Below are positions 1 to 5,726 of a stretch of DNA of 6,944 bases, in pieces. Where the stretch lies: the NCBI GenBank assembly GCA_002418465.1, contig DIEE01000162.1, forward strand, positions 11,507 to 18,450, written 5' to 3'. The stretch comes from Pseudomonas sp. UBA5782. GTDB taxonomy: Bacteria; Pseudomonadota; Gammaproteobacteria; Pseudomonadales; Pseudomonadaceae. The notes beneath the pieces were generated by a model. That model had not been told where the DNA came from and did no database searches. It saw only the letters and a list, made by a program, of their open reading frames with translations. Position 1 is the first letter of the stretch; each line of letters starts with the position of its first letter. A program made the position numbers and the translations under genes.

Positions 1-2096
1 CCCAGTTGCTGCAGCACGGTGGCCAGGCGGTGCTCAGGCGACGCGGCTTCGCCGAACGTGTGCAGGCCGAGCGGCGCGTTGGCCTGGGCGAGGTCGTGCA
101 GATGATCGTGCAGTGCGGCGAGAAAGCCGGGGAAGTCTTCGCCCATGCGTGCGGTATCCCAGCCGAGGTCGTCGGCCAGATGGCCTTTCAGTGCCTGTTG
201 GCGAATGCGTTCGGCGGTGGCTTCGCGCACCGCGCCCTCGTCGAGTTGCCCGTACTCGTGGATCAGTGCGTGCAGGTCGCGCATCTCGTCGTACAGCCCG
301 GCCGGCGCGAACGGCGGCGTCTGGTGGCTGATGGTCACCGCACGCCCGCGCCGGCGCGCCTGGATCGCCTCGCCGATGTTGTCCTGGATGTACGGATAGA
401 ACACCGGCAGGTCGCCAAGGGCGAGGTTCGGGTAGTCGCCTGCCGACAGGCCGCGATCCTTGCCGGGCAGCCATTCCTGGGTGCCGTGGGTGCCGAAGTG
501 GATCAGCGCATCGGCCTGGAACCCCTCGCGGATGAACTGGTAGGCGGCGAGGTAGAGGTGGTCCGGTGGCACCTTGGCGTCGTGATAGGCCTCGCCGGGG
601 CGGCCCGCGCGCGGTGGTTGCGGCAGGAGCAGCAGGTTGCCCAGGGCGACGGCGGGAATCACGAACTGCGGCTGGCCATCGACCTGCCGCAGCGCCCAGT
701 GGCGGGCCGGATCGCCCCAGCGCGCGAGCAGCTCCTGACGTCTGCCTTCGGGCAGTTCGGCCAGCCAGGCCTGGTAGCGCGACAGCGGAAAATGCGCGGC
801 CAGGCCGTCGGCGAGCAGCGCGTCTAGGGTTTCGGGGCGGTAGTAGCCGCCGAGCAGGCGTTGCGCGGTTTCGATCAGTTGCGCTTCGCTGTGCGGCGGC
901 ACGGTGTAACCGGCCTGGTGCAGGGCGTCGGTCAGGCGCTCCAGGCTGCGCGGCACGTTGAGGTGGGAGGCGGCGATGTTTTTCTCGCCGTCCGGATGGT
1001 TCCAGAACATCAGCGCCAGGTGCTTTTCCGCCGCCGGCAGCCGGCGCAGTCGGGCCAGGCTGTCGATCTTGCCGAGCAGCGCGTCGAGCTGTTCCTCGAT
1101 GGGCAGGGGCTCGCCATCTTCCACGGCAGCGATCACCAGCGGATCGCTCATGCCCCAGCTTTCCGGCACCGCCAGCAGCGCGGCGGCGGTGCGCGCGGGA
1201 ATGCCGCTTTGCGCCGCGCGCCATTGCACGCGATCGGCGTCCCGCGTGGTGAAGGTGGTGATCGCCGGAATGCCGAGTGCGAGCAGTTCGGCCTGGCGCG
1301 CCGGGCCGTTCTGCAGGTGCGAAAGATTGACCAGCACATCGGCGCGTGCCGGTTGCAGCACTTTGCCCAGTGCCTGCGGGTCGCGATCGTCGATCCAGAA
1401 CGCCAGCGGCATCTGACCGTGCGCTTCGCTGCGGCGGACCAGCTCGTCGATCAGCCGCAACTGGCCGTCGATGAACATGCCGCGCGGCATGACGAAGGCG
1501 ACGCGCGGCGCATCGAGCTTCCAGCGGGCGGCGCCCCAGGCGAGGTAATCGTCGATTCGTGCGAAAGGGCCTGGGGCATCGGGGTGGTAGAGGCCGGCTG
1601 GGGGCAACTCCTCGGGCAACGGGATATCCGCAATGCTTTGCCCTGCATGCCAGGCACGCAGGTAGGCGAACAGGTGGCGAAGGTTTTGCTCGCCGCCGTT
1701 GCCGTAGTAGCCGATCAGCCGTAAAGCCACTGGCGGTGGCAGGTTGCCGAACGCCGGCGCGCCGCCGCCGACACGAATCCAGGGGGTGGAGGTGGCGGCG
1801 AGCCGGTCGCCCAGGCGCTGCTGCAGCTCGGCGGCATCGCTGGGGCGCGGGGTGTCGAGGATCAGCAGCTCGGCATCATCGAGCGCTTGCATCGGCGAAA
1901 CCTCGCGCATGCCGTGCAGGGCGACGCCTTCTTCCGCGGCCCAGGACCTGAGCCGGTCGAGCTTGCCCTGCAGCACGAAGGCATTCGTCAGCACCTTCAC
2001 CCGCGGCGCATCGGCCATGAGCGAAGCGGTCGCCGCGCTCGAGGCGCCTGCGCTGAGGGCTAGCCAGGCGAGCGCCGTCCAGATGAGTGCGCCCAC
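1..2096 (-). CDS. cobN: CobN/BchH-family metal chelatase-like protein with N-terminal signal-like segment (3' part missing)
   Basis: This is a large-subunit metallochelatase homologue. Classical CobN works with ChlI/ChlD-type ATPases to insert cobalt into hydrogenobyrinate diamide. I translated 698 codons without a stop up to the window edge; the family is usually about 1,200-1,300 residues, so roughly half is present. The family signature is clear: IHFGTHGTQEWLPGK at residues 532-546 (His533, His537, Glu541), then LGDLPVFYPYIQDN at 560-573, GEAIQARRRG and SHQTPP. The start is GTG at 2096-2094, one base after the receptor stop, and an in-frame TGA (2108-2106) excludes anything longer. Residues 3-18 are hydrophobic and are followed by an AxA-like A22-T23-A24, suggesting export, although the n-region has no Lys or Arg. 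The alternative ATG at 2018 (Met27) would remove this segment. Neither start has a clear Shine-Dalgarno, so coupling to the receptor is likely. Its place in a Zur-type operon argues for zinc or metallophore handling, not B12 synthesis. The family call is firm; the substrate is unknown. Confidence 0.9.
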   Translation of the reverse strand, partial: MGALIWTALAWLALSAGASSAATASLMADAPRVKVLTNAFVLQGKLDRLRSWAAEEGVALHGMREVSPMQALDDAELLILDTPRPSDAAELQQRLGDRLAATSTPWIRVGGGAPAFGNLPPPVALRLIGYYGNGGEQNLRHLFAYLRAWHAGQSIADIPLPEELPPAGLYHPDAPGPFARIDDYLAWGAARWKLDAPRVAFVMPRGMFIDGQLRLIDELVRRSEAHGQMPLAFWIDDRDPQALGKVLQPARADVLVNLSHLQNGPARQAELLALGIPAITTFTTRDADRVQWRAAQSGIPARTAAALLAVPESWGMSDPLVIAAVEDGEPLPIEEQLDALLGKIDSLARLRRLPAAEKHLALMFWNHPDGEKNIAASHLNVPRSLERLTDALHQAGYTVPPHSEAQLIETAQRLLGGYYRPETLDALLADGLAAHFPLSRYQAWLAELPEGRRQELLARWGDPARHWALRQVDGQPQFVIPAVALGNLLLLPQPPRAGRPGEAYHDAKVPPDHLYLAAYQFIREGFQADALIHFGTHGTQEWLPGKDRGLSAGDYPNLALGDLPVFYPYIQDNIGEAIQARRRGRAVTISHQTPPFAPAGLYDEMRDLHALIHEYGQLDEGAVREATAERIRQQALKGHLADDLGWDTARMGEDFPGFLAALHDHLHDLAQANAPLGLHTFGEAASPEHRLATVLQQL

Positions 2097-2097
2097 G

Positions 2098-4056
2098 TCA
2101 GAAACTCAGGTTCAGGCCGACGTGGTAGGTGCGTCCCGGCTCGGCGAAGGTGAAGGAATCGCGGTCATCGCTGAAGGATTCGTCGGTGAGGTTCTCGATC
2201 CCGCCGCGGATGCTCAGGTTCTCGCTCAGGCGCCGCGTCAGTTCCAGGTGCCAGAGGCTGTAGGCCGGCACGGCGTAGGCGACGTTGCTGGAGTAGCTCA
2301 GCTGGCTGCCGACGTATTCGCCACGCAGTTGCGCCGAGAAGTCGGCGTTCGGTGCCCATTGCAGGGTGGTGTTGGCCAGGTGCCGCGAGCGGTCGCCCAG
2401 GCGCTGGCCGGCGCTGCGGTCGATGGCGTCGAGGTAGGTGTAGTTGAGGTCCCAGCGCAGGTCGGCGGGCAGGTCGATGCCGCCGCCGAGTTCGATGCCA
2501 CGGATGCGCGCCTTGTCGACGTTCTCGTAGTTGCGGATCTCGCGGCGGCGGATGCCGCAGTTCGCCACGCAGACCGTCTGGATCAGCCCGCGCACGTTGT
2601 TCTGGAACAGCCCGCCGTTCAGCGACCAGCCGTCGCCCTGATAGTCGGCATTGAATTCGTAGGTGGTGTTGATCTCCGGCTCCAGGTCCGGATTGCCGTA
2701 GATGGTGAATTGCCCGCCACCGCCGATGGCCGAGTAGCCGGGCGCCAGCTGCTTCAGCGTTGGCGCCTTGAAGCCGCGGCCGACGCCGCCCTTGAGGGTC
2801 AGCGCGTCGTTGACGTGATGGACCAGGTAGGCGCGCGGGCTGTTCTGCCAGCCGTACTGCTCGTGCTGGTCGAAGCGGTTGCCGAGCACCAGCGACCAGG
2901 CCGGATCGAAGGTGATCTCGTCCTGCAGGAACAGCGCGCGGTGGATGCTCTGCGCGTCGCCGCTGACGAATCCGCCGTCGTCGAGCTGTTCCTTGCGCCA
3001 TTCGCCGCCGAGGCTGAGCAGGTGCAGGTCGGCGAGCGGCAGGTTCAGGCTGGCGTCGACGATGTCGTCGGTGAGTTCCTGATGCGGCGAAGTCGGCAGC
3101 ACGCCGTTGGTGTAGCGGTTGGTGCGTTCCAGGGTATTGCGATAGGCGCGCAGCGAGCTGCTGCCCCAGCTCCAGTCGCCGCTGTGGGCAACGGAGAATT
3201 GCTCGCGCTCGATGCGGTCGCGGGATTCGTAGTCCACCGGCGCGGTGCCGGCGCTGCGGGTATTGCGCCAGCGGTCTTCCAGGCCGTTGCCGTAGCTGAA
3301 GTCGATGCGCTGCGCCGCATCCGGCGTCCAGCTCAGGGTGGCGTTGCCGCTGTGGGCGTCACGGCCTTCGATTTCCGACTGGCTGGCGTCGCCGTGGACC
3401 GGGGTGTCCTGCCGGCGGCGGGTTTCGCCGCTCAGCGAGAGGCCGAGCAGCCCCGGAACCAGCGGGCCGCCGAGGTAGGCGCCGAGCTGATAGGTCTGCC
3501 CGCCACGGTCGTCTTCACGCACGCCGCCATTGAGTTGCGCGGCGCCGTGCCAGGTGTCGGTGGCCTGTCGGGTGATCACGTTGACCACGCCACCCAGCGC
3601 CTCGGAACCGTACAGCGAGGACATCGGCCCGCGTACCACCTCGATCCGCTCGATGGCTTCCACCGGCACCCAGCCGAGGTCGAAATCGGCATGGGCGATG
3701 GCGCCGGCAGCGCTGTTGATGCGCTGGCCGTTAACCAGGATCAGCGTGTGCTCGCTGTCCATCCCGCGAACGCTGATGCCGCGCCGGGTCATGCCGATGC
3801 CGGTGAATTGCAGGCCGGGCGTGCCGCGCAGGGCATCCTCGAGGTCCTGTACCGGGCGCTTCTCCAGGTCGTCTCGGGTAATCAGGGTGATGCTCGCCGG
3901 GGCATCTTTCAGCTGCCGCTCGGTGGACGTGGCGGTGACCACCATTCGTTCGAGGTCCAGCGGCTCATCGGCACCAACGGCGAACAGCGGCAGAAAGGCG
4001 AACACGGGCAGCAGCCGCACCGGCTTGGTGGCGGGATTGGGGGCGAGGCAGGACAT
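2098..4056 (-). CDS. TonB-dependent outer-membrane receptor (CirA/FepA/BtuB-like), probable zinc-responsive metal-complex importer
   Basis: This 652-residue gated outer-membrane transporter is the normal length for the colicin I receptor/siderophore receptor class. It would import a metal complex using proton-motive force through TonB-ExbB-ExbD. Residues 1-29 form a signal peptide: a short basic region (KPVR), a hydrophobic core, and likely cleavage VGA|DE. A TonB-box-like ERMVVTATS lies at 36-44. The plug domain covers about 45-163 and ends with the typical IERIEVVRGPMSSLYG (135-150) and GGVVNVITR. The rest alternates as expected for a 22-strand barrel and finishes at a C-terminal Phe (GLNLSF), the outer-membrane insertion signal. 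A cysteine pair, C496 and C500 (VCVANCG), lies in a probable surface loop. No His-rich loop of the ZnuD kind is visible, so the ligand may be a chelate rather than free zinc. The ATG at 4056 has AGGGAA at 4072-4067 as its ribosome site. It lies 95 bases after rpmE2 and one base before the cobN-like GTG. The family is certain; the ligand is inferred only from context. Confidence 0.93.
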   Translation of the reverse strand: MSCLAPNPATKPVRLLPVFAFLPLFAVGADEPLDLERMVVTATSTERQLKDAPASITLITRDDLEKRPVQDLEDALRGTPGLQFTGIGMTRRGISVRGMDSEHTLILVNGQRINSAAGAIAHADFDLGWVPVEAIERIEVVRGPMSSLYGSEALGGVVNVITRQATDTWHGAAQLNGGVREDDRGGQTYQLGAYLGGPLVPGLLGLSLSGETRRRQDTPVHGDASQSEIEGRDAHSGNATLSWTPDAAQRIDFSYGNGLEDRWRNTRSAGTAPVDYESRDRIEREQFSVAHSGDWSWGSSSLRAYRNTLERTNRYTNGVLPTSPHQELTDDIVDASLNLPLADLHLLSLGGEWRKEQLDDGGFVSGDAQSIHRALFLQDEITFDPAWSLVLGNRFDQHEQYGWQNSPRAYLVHHVNDALTLKGGVGRGFKAPTLKQLAPGYSAIGGGGQFTIYGNPDLEPEINTTYEFNADYQGDGWSLNGGLFQNNVRGLIQTVCVANCGIRRREIRNYENVDKARIRGIELGGGIDLPADLRWDLNYTYLDAIDRSAGQRLGDRSRHLANTTLQWAPNADFSAQLRGEYVGSQLSYSSNVAYAVPAYSLWHLELTRRLSENLSIRGGIENLTDESFSDDRDSFTFAEPGRTYHVGLNLSF

Positions 4057-4103
4057 CGGATTGAACTTCCCTGAATAAAATTTGCGAGAGGCGCGCAGGC
4101 GCG

Positions 4104-4127
4104 ACCCGCCCGGCGAACCAGGCGGGT
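4104..4127 (-). other. Intercistronic hairpin with UUCG loop between rpmE2 and the receptor gene
   Basis: In the minus-strand transcript, ACCCGCCTGG pairs with CCGGGCGGGT around a TTCG loop. All ten pairs form (one is U-G), closed by G-C. It begins 24 bases after the rpmE2 stop and ends 47 bases before the receptor ATG. No U-run follows, so full termination is unlikely. A role as a processing or 3'-stabilising element, making L31B more abundant than the receptor, fits better. The structure is seen; the role is inferred. Confidence 0.55.
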
Positions 4128-4151
4128 GTTGCAGGTGGAGGAGAGGGTGGA

Positions 4152-4409
4152 TCAGCTTTTTGCGGTGAAGCCGGCAAAACGCTTGTTGAAGCCGGCGATG
4201 CGGCCTTCGACCTTGGTCTGGCGCTGCTGGCCGGTGTAGATCGGGTGCGAGGCGCTGGACACGTCGAGTGCAATGTAGGGGTAGGTGTTGCCGTCGCTGT
4301 GCAGATGGGTGCGGCTGGTTTCCGCGGTCGAGCCGATCAGGAAATAGGCGTCGGCCGAAGTGTCGTGGAAAAGCACGGGGCGGTATTCGGGATGGATGTT
4401 GGGTTTCAT
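4152..4409 (-). CDS. rpmE2: 50S ribosomal protein L31 type B (zinc-independent paralogue)
   Basis: This 85-residue protein replaces the zinc-binding L31 (RpmE) in the large ribosomal subunit. It has the L31B pattern HPEYRPVLFHDTSADAYFLI near the N-terminus (residues 6-25) and SSASHPIYTGQQ followed by GRIAGFNKRF near the C-terminus. There is no cysteine anywhere, so the zinc-ribbon CxxC of type A is absent. The length matches the usual 80-90 residues. The start is ATG at 4409-4407 with a textbook AAGGAG at 4420-4415, five bases away. In many proteobacteria this gene (ykgM/rpmE2) is repressed by Zur and switched on in zinc shortage, which lets zinc be released from existing L31. Here it is the first gene after a Zur-like operator and is followed by the receptor and the CobN-like gene on the same strand. 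Very sure of the identity. Confidence 0.97.
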   Translation of the reverse strand: MKPNIHPEYRPVLFHDTSADAYFLIGSTAETSRTHLHSDGNTYPYIALDVSSASHPIYTGQQRQTKVEGRIAGFNKRFAGFTAKS

Positions 4410-4442
4410 TAGGACTCCTTTCGATGTGAGCGATTCGGTTTC

Positions 4443-4471
4443 ATGGCCCGGATACGGACTGACCGGGCTAT
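4443..4471 (-). promoter_or_regulatory. Inverted repeat in the rpmE2 leader
   Basis: The arms GCCCGG (4446-4451) and CCGGGC (4463-4468) pair perfectly around an 11-base loop. Outer bases 4443-4445 and 4469-4471 extend the stem with two more pairs, plus one position that is G-T on the plus strand and an A-C mismatch in the minus-strand transcript. It lies in the proposed leader, about 33 bases before the start codon and clear of the Shine-Dalgarno. No U-run follows, so it is not a normal terminator. It could be an RNA stabiliser, a second protein-binding site, or chance in GC-rich DNA. Confidence 0.4.
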
Positions 4472-4488
4472 CCGTCGATCGTGTTTAA

Positions 4489-4507
4489 ATAGTTATAACG
4501 TAACATT
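4489..4507. promoter_or_regulatory. Zur (zinc uptake regulator) operator
   Basis: The 19-mer ATAGTTATAACGTAACATT agrees at 15 of 19 positions with the remembered proteobacterial Zur core AATGTTATAATATAACATT. The inner half-sites GTTA (4492-4495) and TAAC (4501-4504) form the dyad. It is an AT-rich island in GC-rich sequence, 80-100 bases upstream of rpmE2, a classic Zur target, and it overlaps the proposed -10 element, so bound zinc-Zur would block RNA polymerase. The consensus was recalled, not scanned with a matrix. Confidence 0.85.
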
Positions 4508-4521
4508 TTTGTGGGGGGCAA
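4492..4521 (-). promoter_or_regulatory. Probable sigma-70 promoter of the rpmE2-receptor-cobN operon
   Basis: Read on the minus strand, TTGCCC (4521-4516) serves as the -35 and matches 4 of 6 consensus bases. After an 18-base spacer comes TATAAC (4497-4492), which matches 5 of 6 as the -10. Transcription would begin near 4485, giving a leader of about 75 bases before the rpmE2 ATG. The -10 lies inside the Zur box, as expected for a repressed promoter. Placement is inferred from pattern only. Confidence 0.55.
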
Positions 4522-4657
4522 CCGAAGTTTTCCCGGGCGGTTGGCTGGTGACGAGTCGCGAATCGCCCTCTGGGCGGGGCTCCGGCGAGGCGGGTGAGCG
4601 GTTCGGCGGCCGTTCCGGGAAACTCCGTCAATGGCATGCCGCGGATTCTCAAGTGAC

Positions 4658-4666
4658 TGTTATCAT
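4658..4666 (+). promoter_or_regulatory. Possible extended -10 promoter element of rarD
   Basis: TGTTATCAT contains TATCAT (5 of 6 matches to the -10 consensus), preceded by TGT as in extended -10 promoters. No good -35 is seen at 16-18 bases upstream. Transcription would start near 4673, about 65 bases before the GTG of rarD. It rests on this pattern alone. Confidence 0.35.
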
Positions 4667-4736
4667 TGATGAAGAACGGTCCCGCGAAAGCGATCCTGCG
4701 CTACTCCCCGTTTCACTTCCTGGTCGATCCTCCTTC

Positions 4737-5636
4737 GTGAATCTCTCCGGCAAAGGCGTCGCGTTTTCCCTGTCCGCCTCGGTGCTGTTCGCCCTGATGC
4801 CGGGCTATGTGCAGCAACTGGCGCCGCTGGACGGTGTGCAGGTGTTCGCCCAGCGCGTGCTCTGGTCGTTGCCGGCGGTGTTCGCGCTGGTGCTGCTGGC
4901 GCGGCAGTGGGCGACCTTCCGCCAGGTGCTGGTGCGTCTGCGCAACGAACCGCTGCTGTTGCTCGCCTGTCCGCTGGCGGCGGCGCTGCTGGGCGTGCAG
5001 TGGGGACTGTTCGTCTGGGCGCCGCTGGCCGGGCAGATGATGCAGGTGTCGCTCGGCTACTTCCTGCTGCCGCTGGCGATGGTGCTGGCCGGGCGGCTGT
5101 TCTACGGCGAGCGACTGAGCCCGTTGCAGCGCCTTGGGGTCTGCTGTGCGGGCGTCGGCGTGCTGCACGAGCTGTGGGTCACCGGCGCGTTTTCCTGGGT
5201 GACGCTGGTGACCGCGCTGGGCTACCCGCCGTACTTCATGCTGCGCCGCTGGATGCGCCTGGACGCGCTGTCCGGCTTCCTGCTGGAGATGCTGGTGCTG
5301 GCTCCGCTGGCGATCTGGCTGATCGCCGCCCACGGCCCACAGGACCTGTTCGCCCAGGCGCCGGACCTGCTCTGGCTGCTGCCGGGTTTCGCGCTGCTCG
5401 GCACCCTGGCCTTCGCCGCGATGATGGCTGCCAGCCGGCTGCTGCCGCTCGGGCTGTTCGGCATCCTCAGCTACAGCGAACCGGTGCTGCTGTTCGCCGT
5501 TTCCCTGGTGCTGCTCGGCGAGCCTTTCCACCAGGCGCAGCTGTGGACCTACCTGCCGATCTGGCTGGCGGTACTGCTGAGCGCCGCCGACAGCGCCCGC
5601 GTGCTGCGCAAACAGGCGCGGGCGAACCGCGCGTAG
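4737..5636 (+). CDS. rarD: RarD-type transporter of the EamA/drug-metabolite transporter superfamily
   Basis: This 299-residue inner-membrane protein belongs to the RarD family, usually 290-300 residues with ten membrane helices in two five-helix repeats. The name comes from a chloramphenicol-sensitivity locus; the physiological substrate is not established. Hydrophobic helices run nearly end to end. Family marks are the opening GKGVAFSLSASVLFALM, then LAPLDGVQVFAQRVLWSLP, VSLGYFLLPL (about 104-113) followed by FYGERL (122-127), and in the second repeat LSYSEP (244-249) followed by LLGE (259-262). It ends in a basic cytoplasmic tail. The chosen start is GTG at 4737, which puts the conserved GKGV at residues 5-8 as in the family. 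It has no recognisable Shine-Dalgarno. An in-frame GTG at 4653 would add 28 polar residues and overlaps the proposed -10, so it is less likely. It is divergent from the zinc operon and upstream of the helicase. The family is firm; the substrate is unknown. Confidence 0.92.
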   Translation: MNLSGKGVAFSLSASVLFALMPGYVQQLAPLDGVQVFAQRVLWSLPAVFALVLLARQWATFRQVLVRLRNEPLLLLACPLAAALLGVQWGLFVWAPLAGQMMQVSLGYFLLPLAMVLAGRLFYGERLSPLQRLGVCCAGVGVLHELWVTGAFSWVTLVTALGYPPYFMLRRWMRLDALSGFLLEMLVLAPLAIWLIAAHGPQDLFAQAPDLLWLLPGFALLGTLAFAAMMAASRLLPLGLFGILSYSEPVLLFAVSLVLLGEPFHQAQLWTYLPIWLAVLLSAADSARVLRKQARANRA

Positions 5637-5654
5637 CGGCGCCGCCCGCCGAAG

Positions 5655-5673
5655 AAAAGCGGCCTTTTGCCGC
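5655..5673 (+). terminator. Weak terminator-like hairpin after rarD
   Basis: Two alternative small stems overlap here. AAAAG pairs with CTTTT around CGGC (5655-5668), or GCGGC pairs with GCCGC around CTTTT (5659-5673). It begins 18 bases past the rarD stop. The first form ends in a short T-run like a compact Rho-independent terminator, but the stem is only five pairs and would leak. It may partly separate rarD from the helicase. Confidence 0.35.
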
Positions 5674-5693
5674 GACAACCGTTAGGCTATGCG
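5667..5693 (+). promoter_or_regulatory. Tentative promoter of the helicase gene
   Basis: TTGCCG (5667-5672) could act as a -35 and TATGCG (5688-5693) as a weak -10, with a rather short 15-base spacer. They lie in the 90-base gap just before the helicase ribosome site. The match is poor, and read-through from rarD is an equal possibility. Confidence 0.2.
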
Positions 5694-5713
5694 CCTGATT
5701 TTCCGTTTTTTTC

Positions 5714-5717
5714 GAGG
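5714..5717 (+). promoter_or_regulatory. Ribosome binding site fixing the helicase GTG start
   Basis: GAGG lies nine bases before the GTG at 5727. It follows a T-rich stretch and is the only purine-rich site near the start, which supports GTG over any downstream ATG; the next in-frame ATG is residue 58, already past the Walker A motif. Confidence 0.65.
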
Positions 5718-5726
5718 TTACGCCCC

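Larger units (their letters stand above)
4410..4736. other. Divergent intergenic region between rpmE2 and rarD
   Basis: These 327 bases separate two divergent genes. The rpmE2 side (4410-4521) holds the Shine-Dalgarno, leader inverted repeat, Zur box and promoter. The middle (about 4522-4650) shows nothing I can name. The rarD side has only a possible extended -10. The rarD reading frame stays open leftward to 4443, but that stretch has no membrane-like or RarD-like content, so I treat it as non-coding. Confidence 0.7.

Noticed and set aside
34..1224. 396-codon minus-strand frame and the 273- and 287-codon plus-strand frames over the cobN-like gene
   Set aside because: They are rich in Arg, Ala, Pro and Gly without any family motif. 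The true frame (start 2096) gives continuous CobN sequence through the same region.
1744..4074. 776-codon open frame on the plus strand, antisense to the receptor gene
   Set aside because: Its composition is a monotonous V/A/Q/G/R mix with no recognisable domain, and it mirrors the receptor frame, whose family motifs run its full length. It is an artefact of high-GC codon use.
4057..4520. Cobalamin riboswitch upstream of the receptor or CobN-like gene
   Set aside because: The receptor leader is only 95 bases and the rpmE2 leader about 75, too short for the roughly 200-base element, and no B12-box-like sequence was seen.
4653..4670. Second Zur-like half site (TGTTATCATTGAT) near rarD
   Set aside because: Only the left half TGTTAT matches; there is no inverted partner. 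Better read as an extended -10 element.
4696..4735. Perfect AAGGAGG on the minus strand followed by a GTG and a 17-codon frame
   Set aside because: The spacing to the GTG (14 bases or so) is too long, the peptide is tiny, and it lies outside the proposed rpmE2 transcript. Probably chance.
4443..4736. Upstream extension of the rarD reading frame to an ATG at 4443
   Set aside because: The 98 extra residues are polar and unlike RarD, would make the protein far longer than the family, and cover the Zur box and promoter of the divergent operon.
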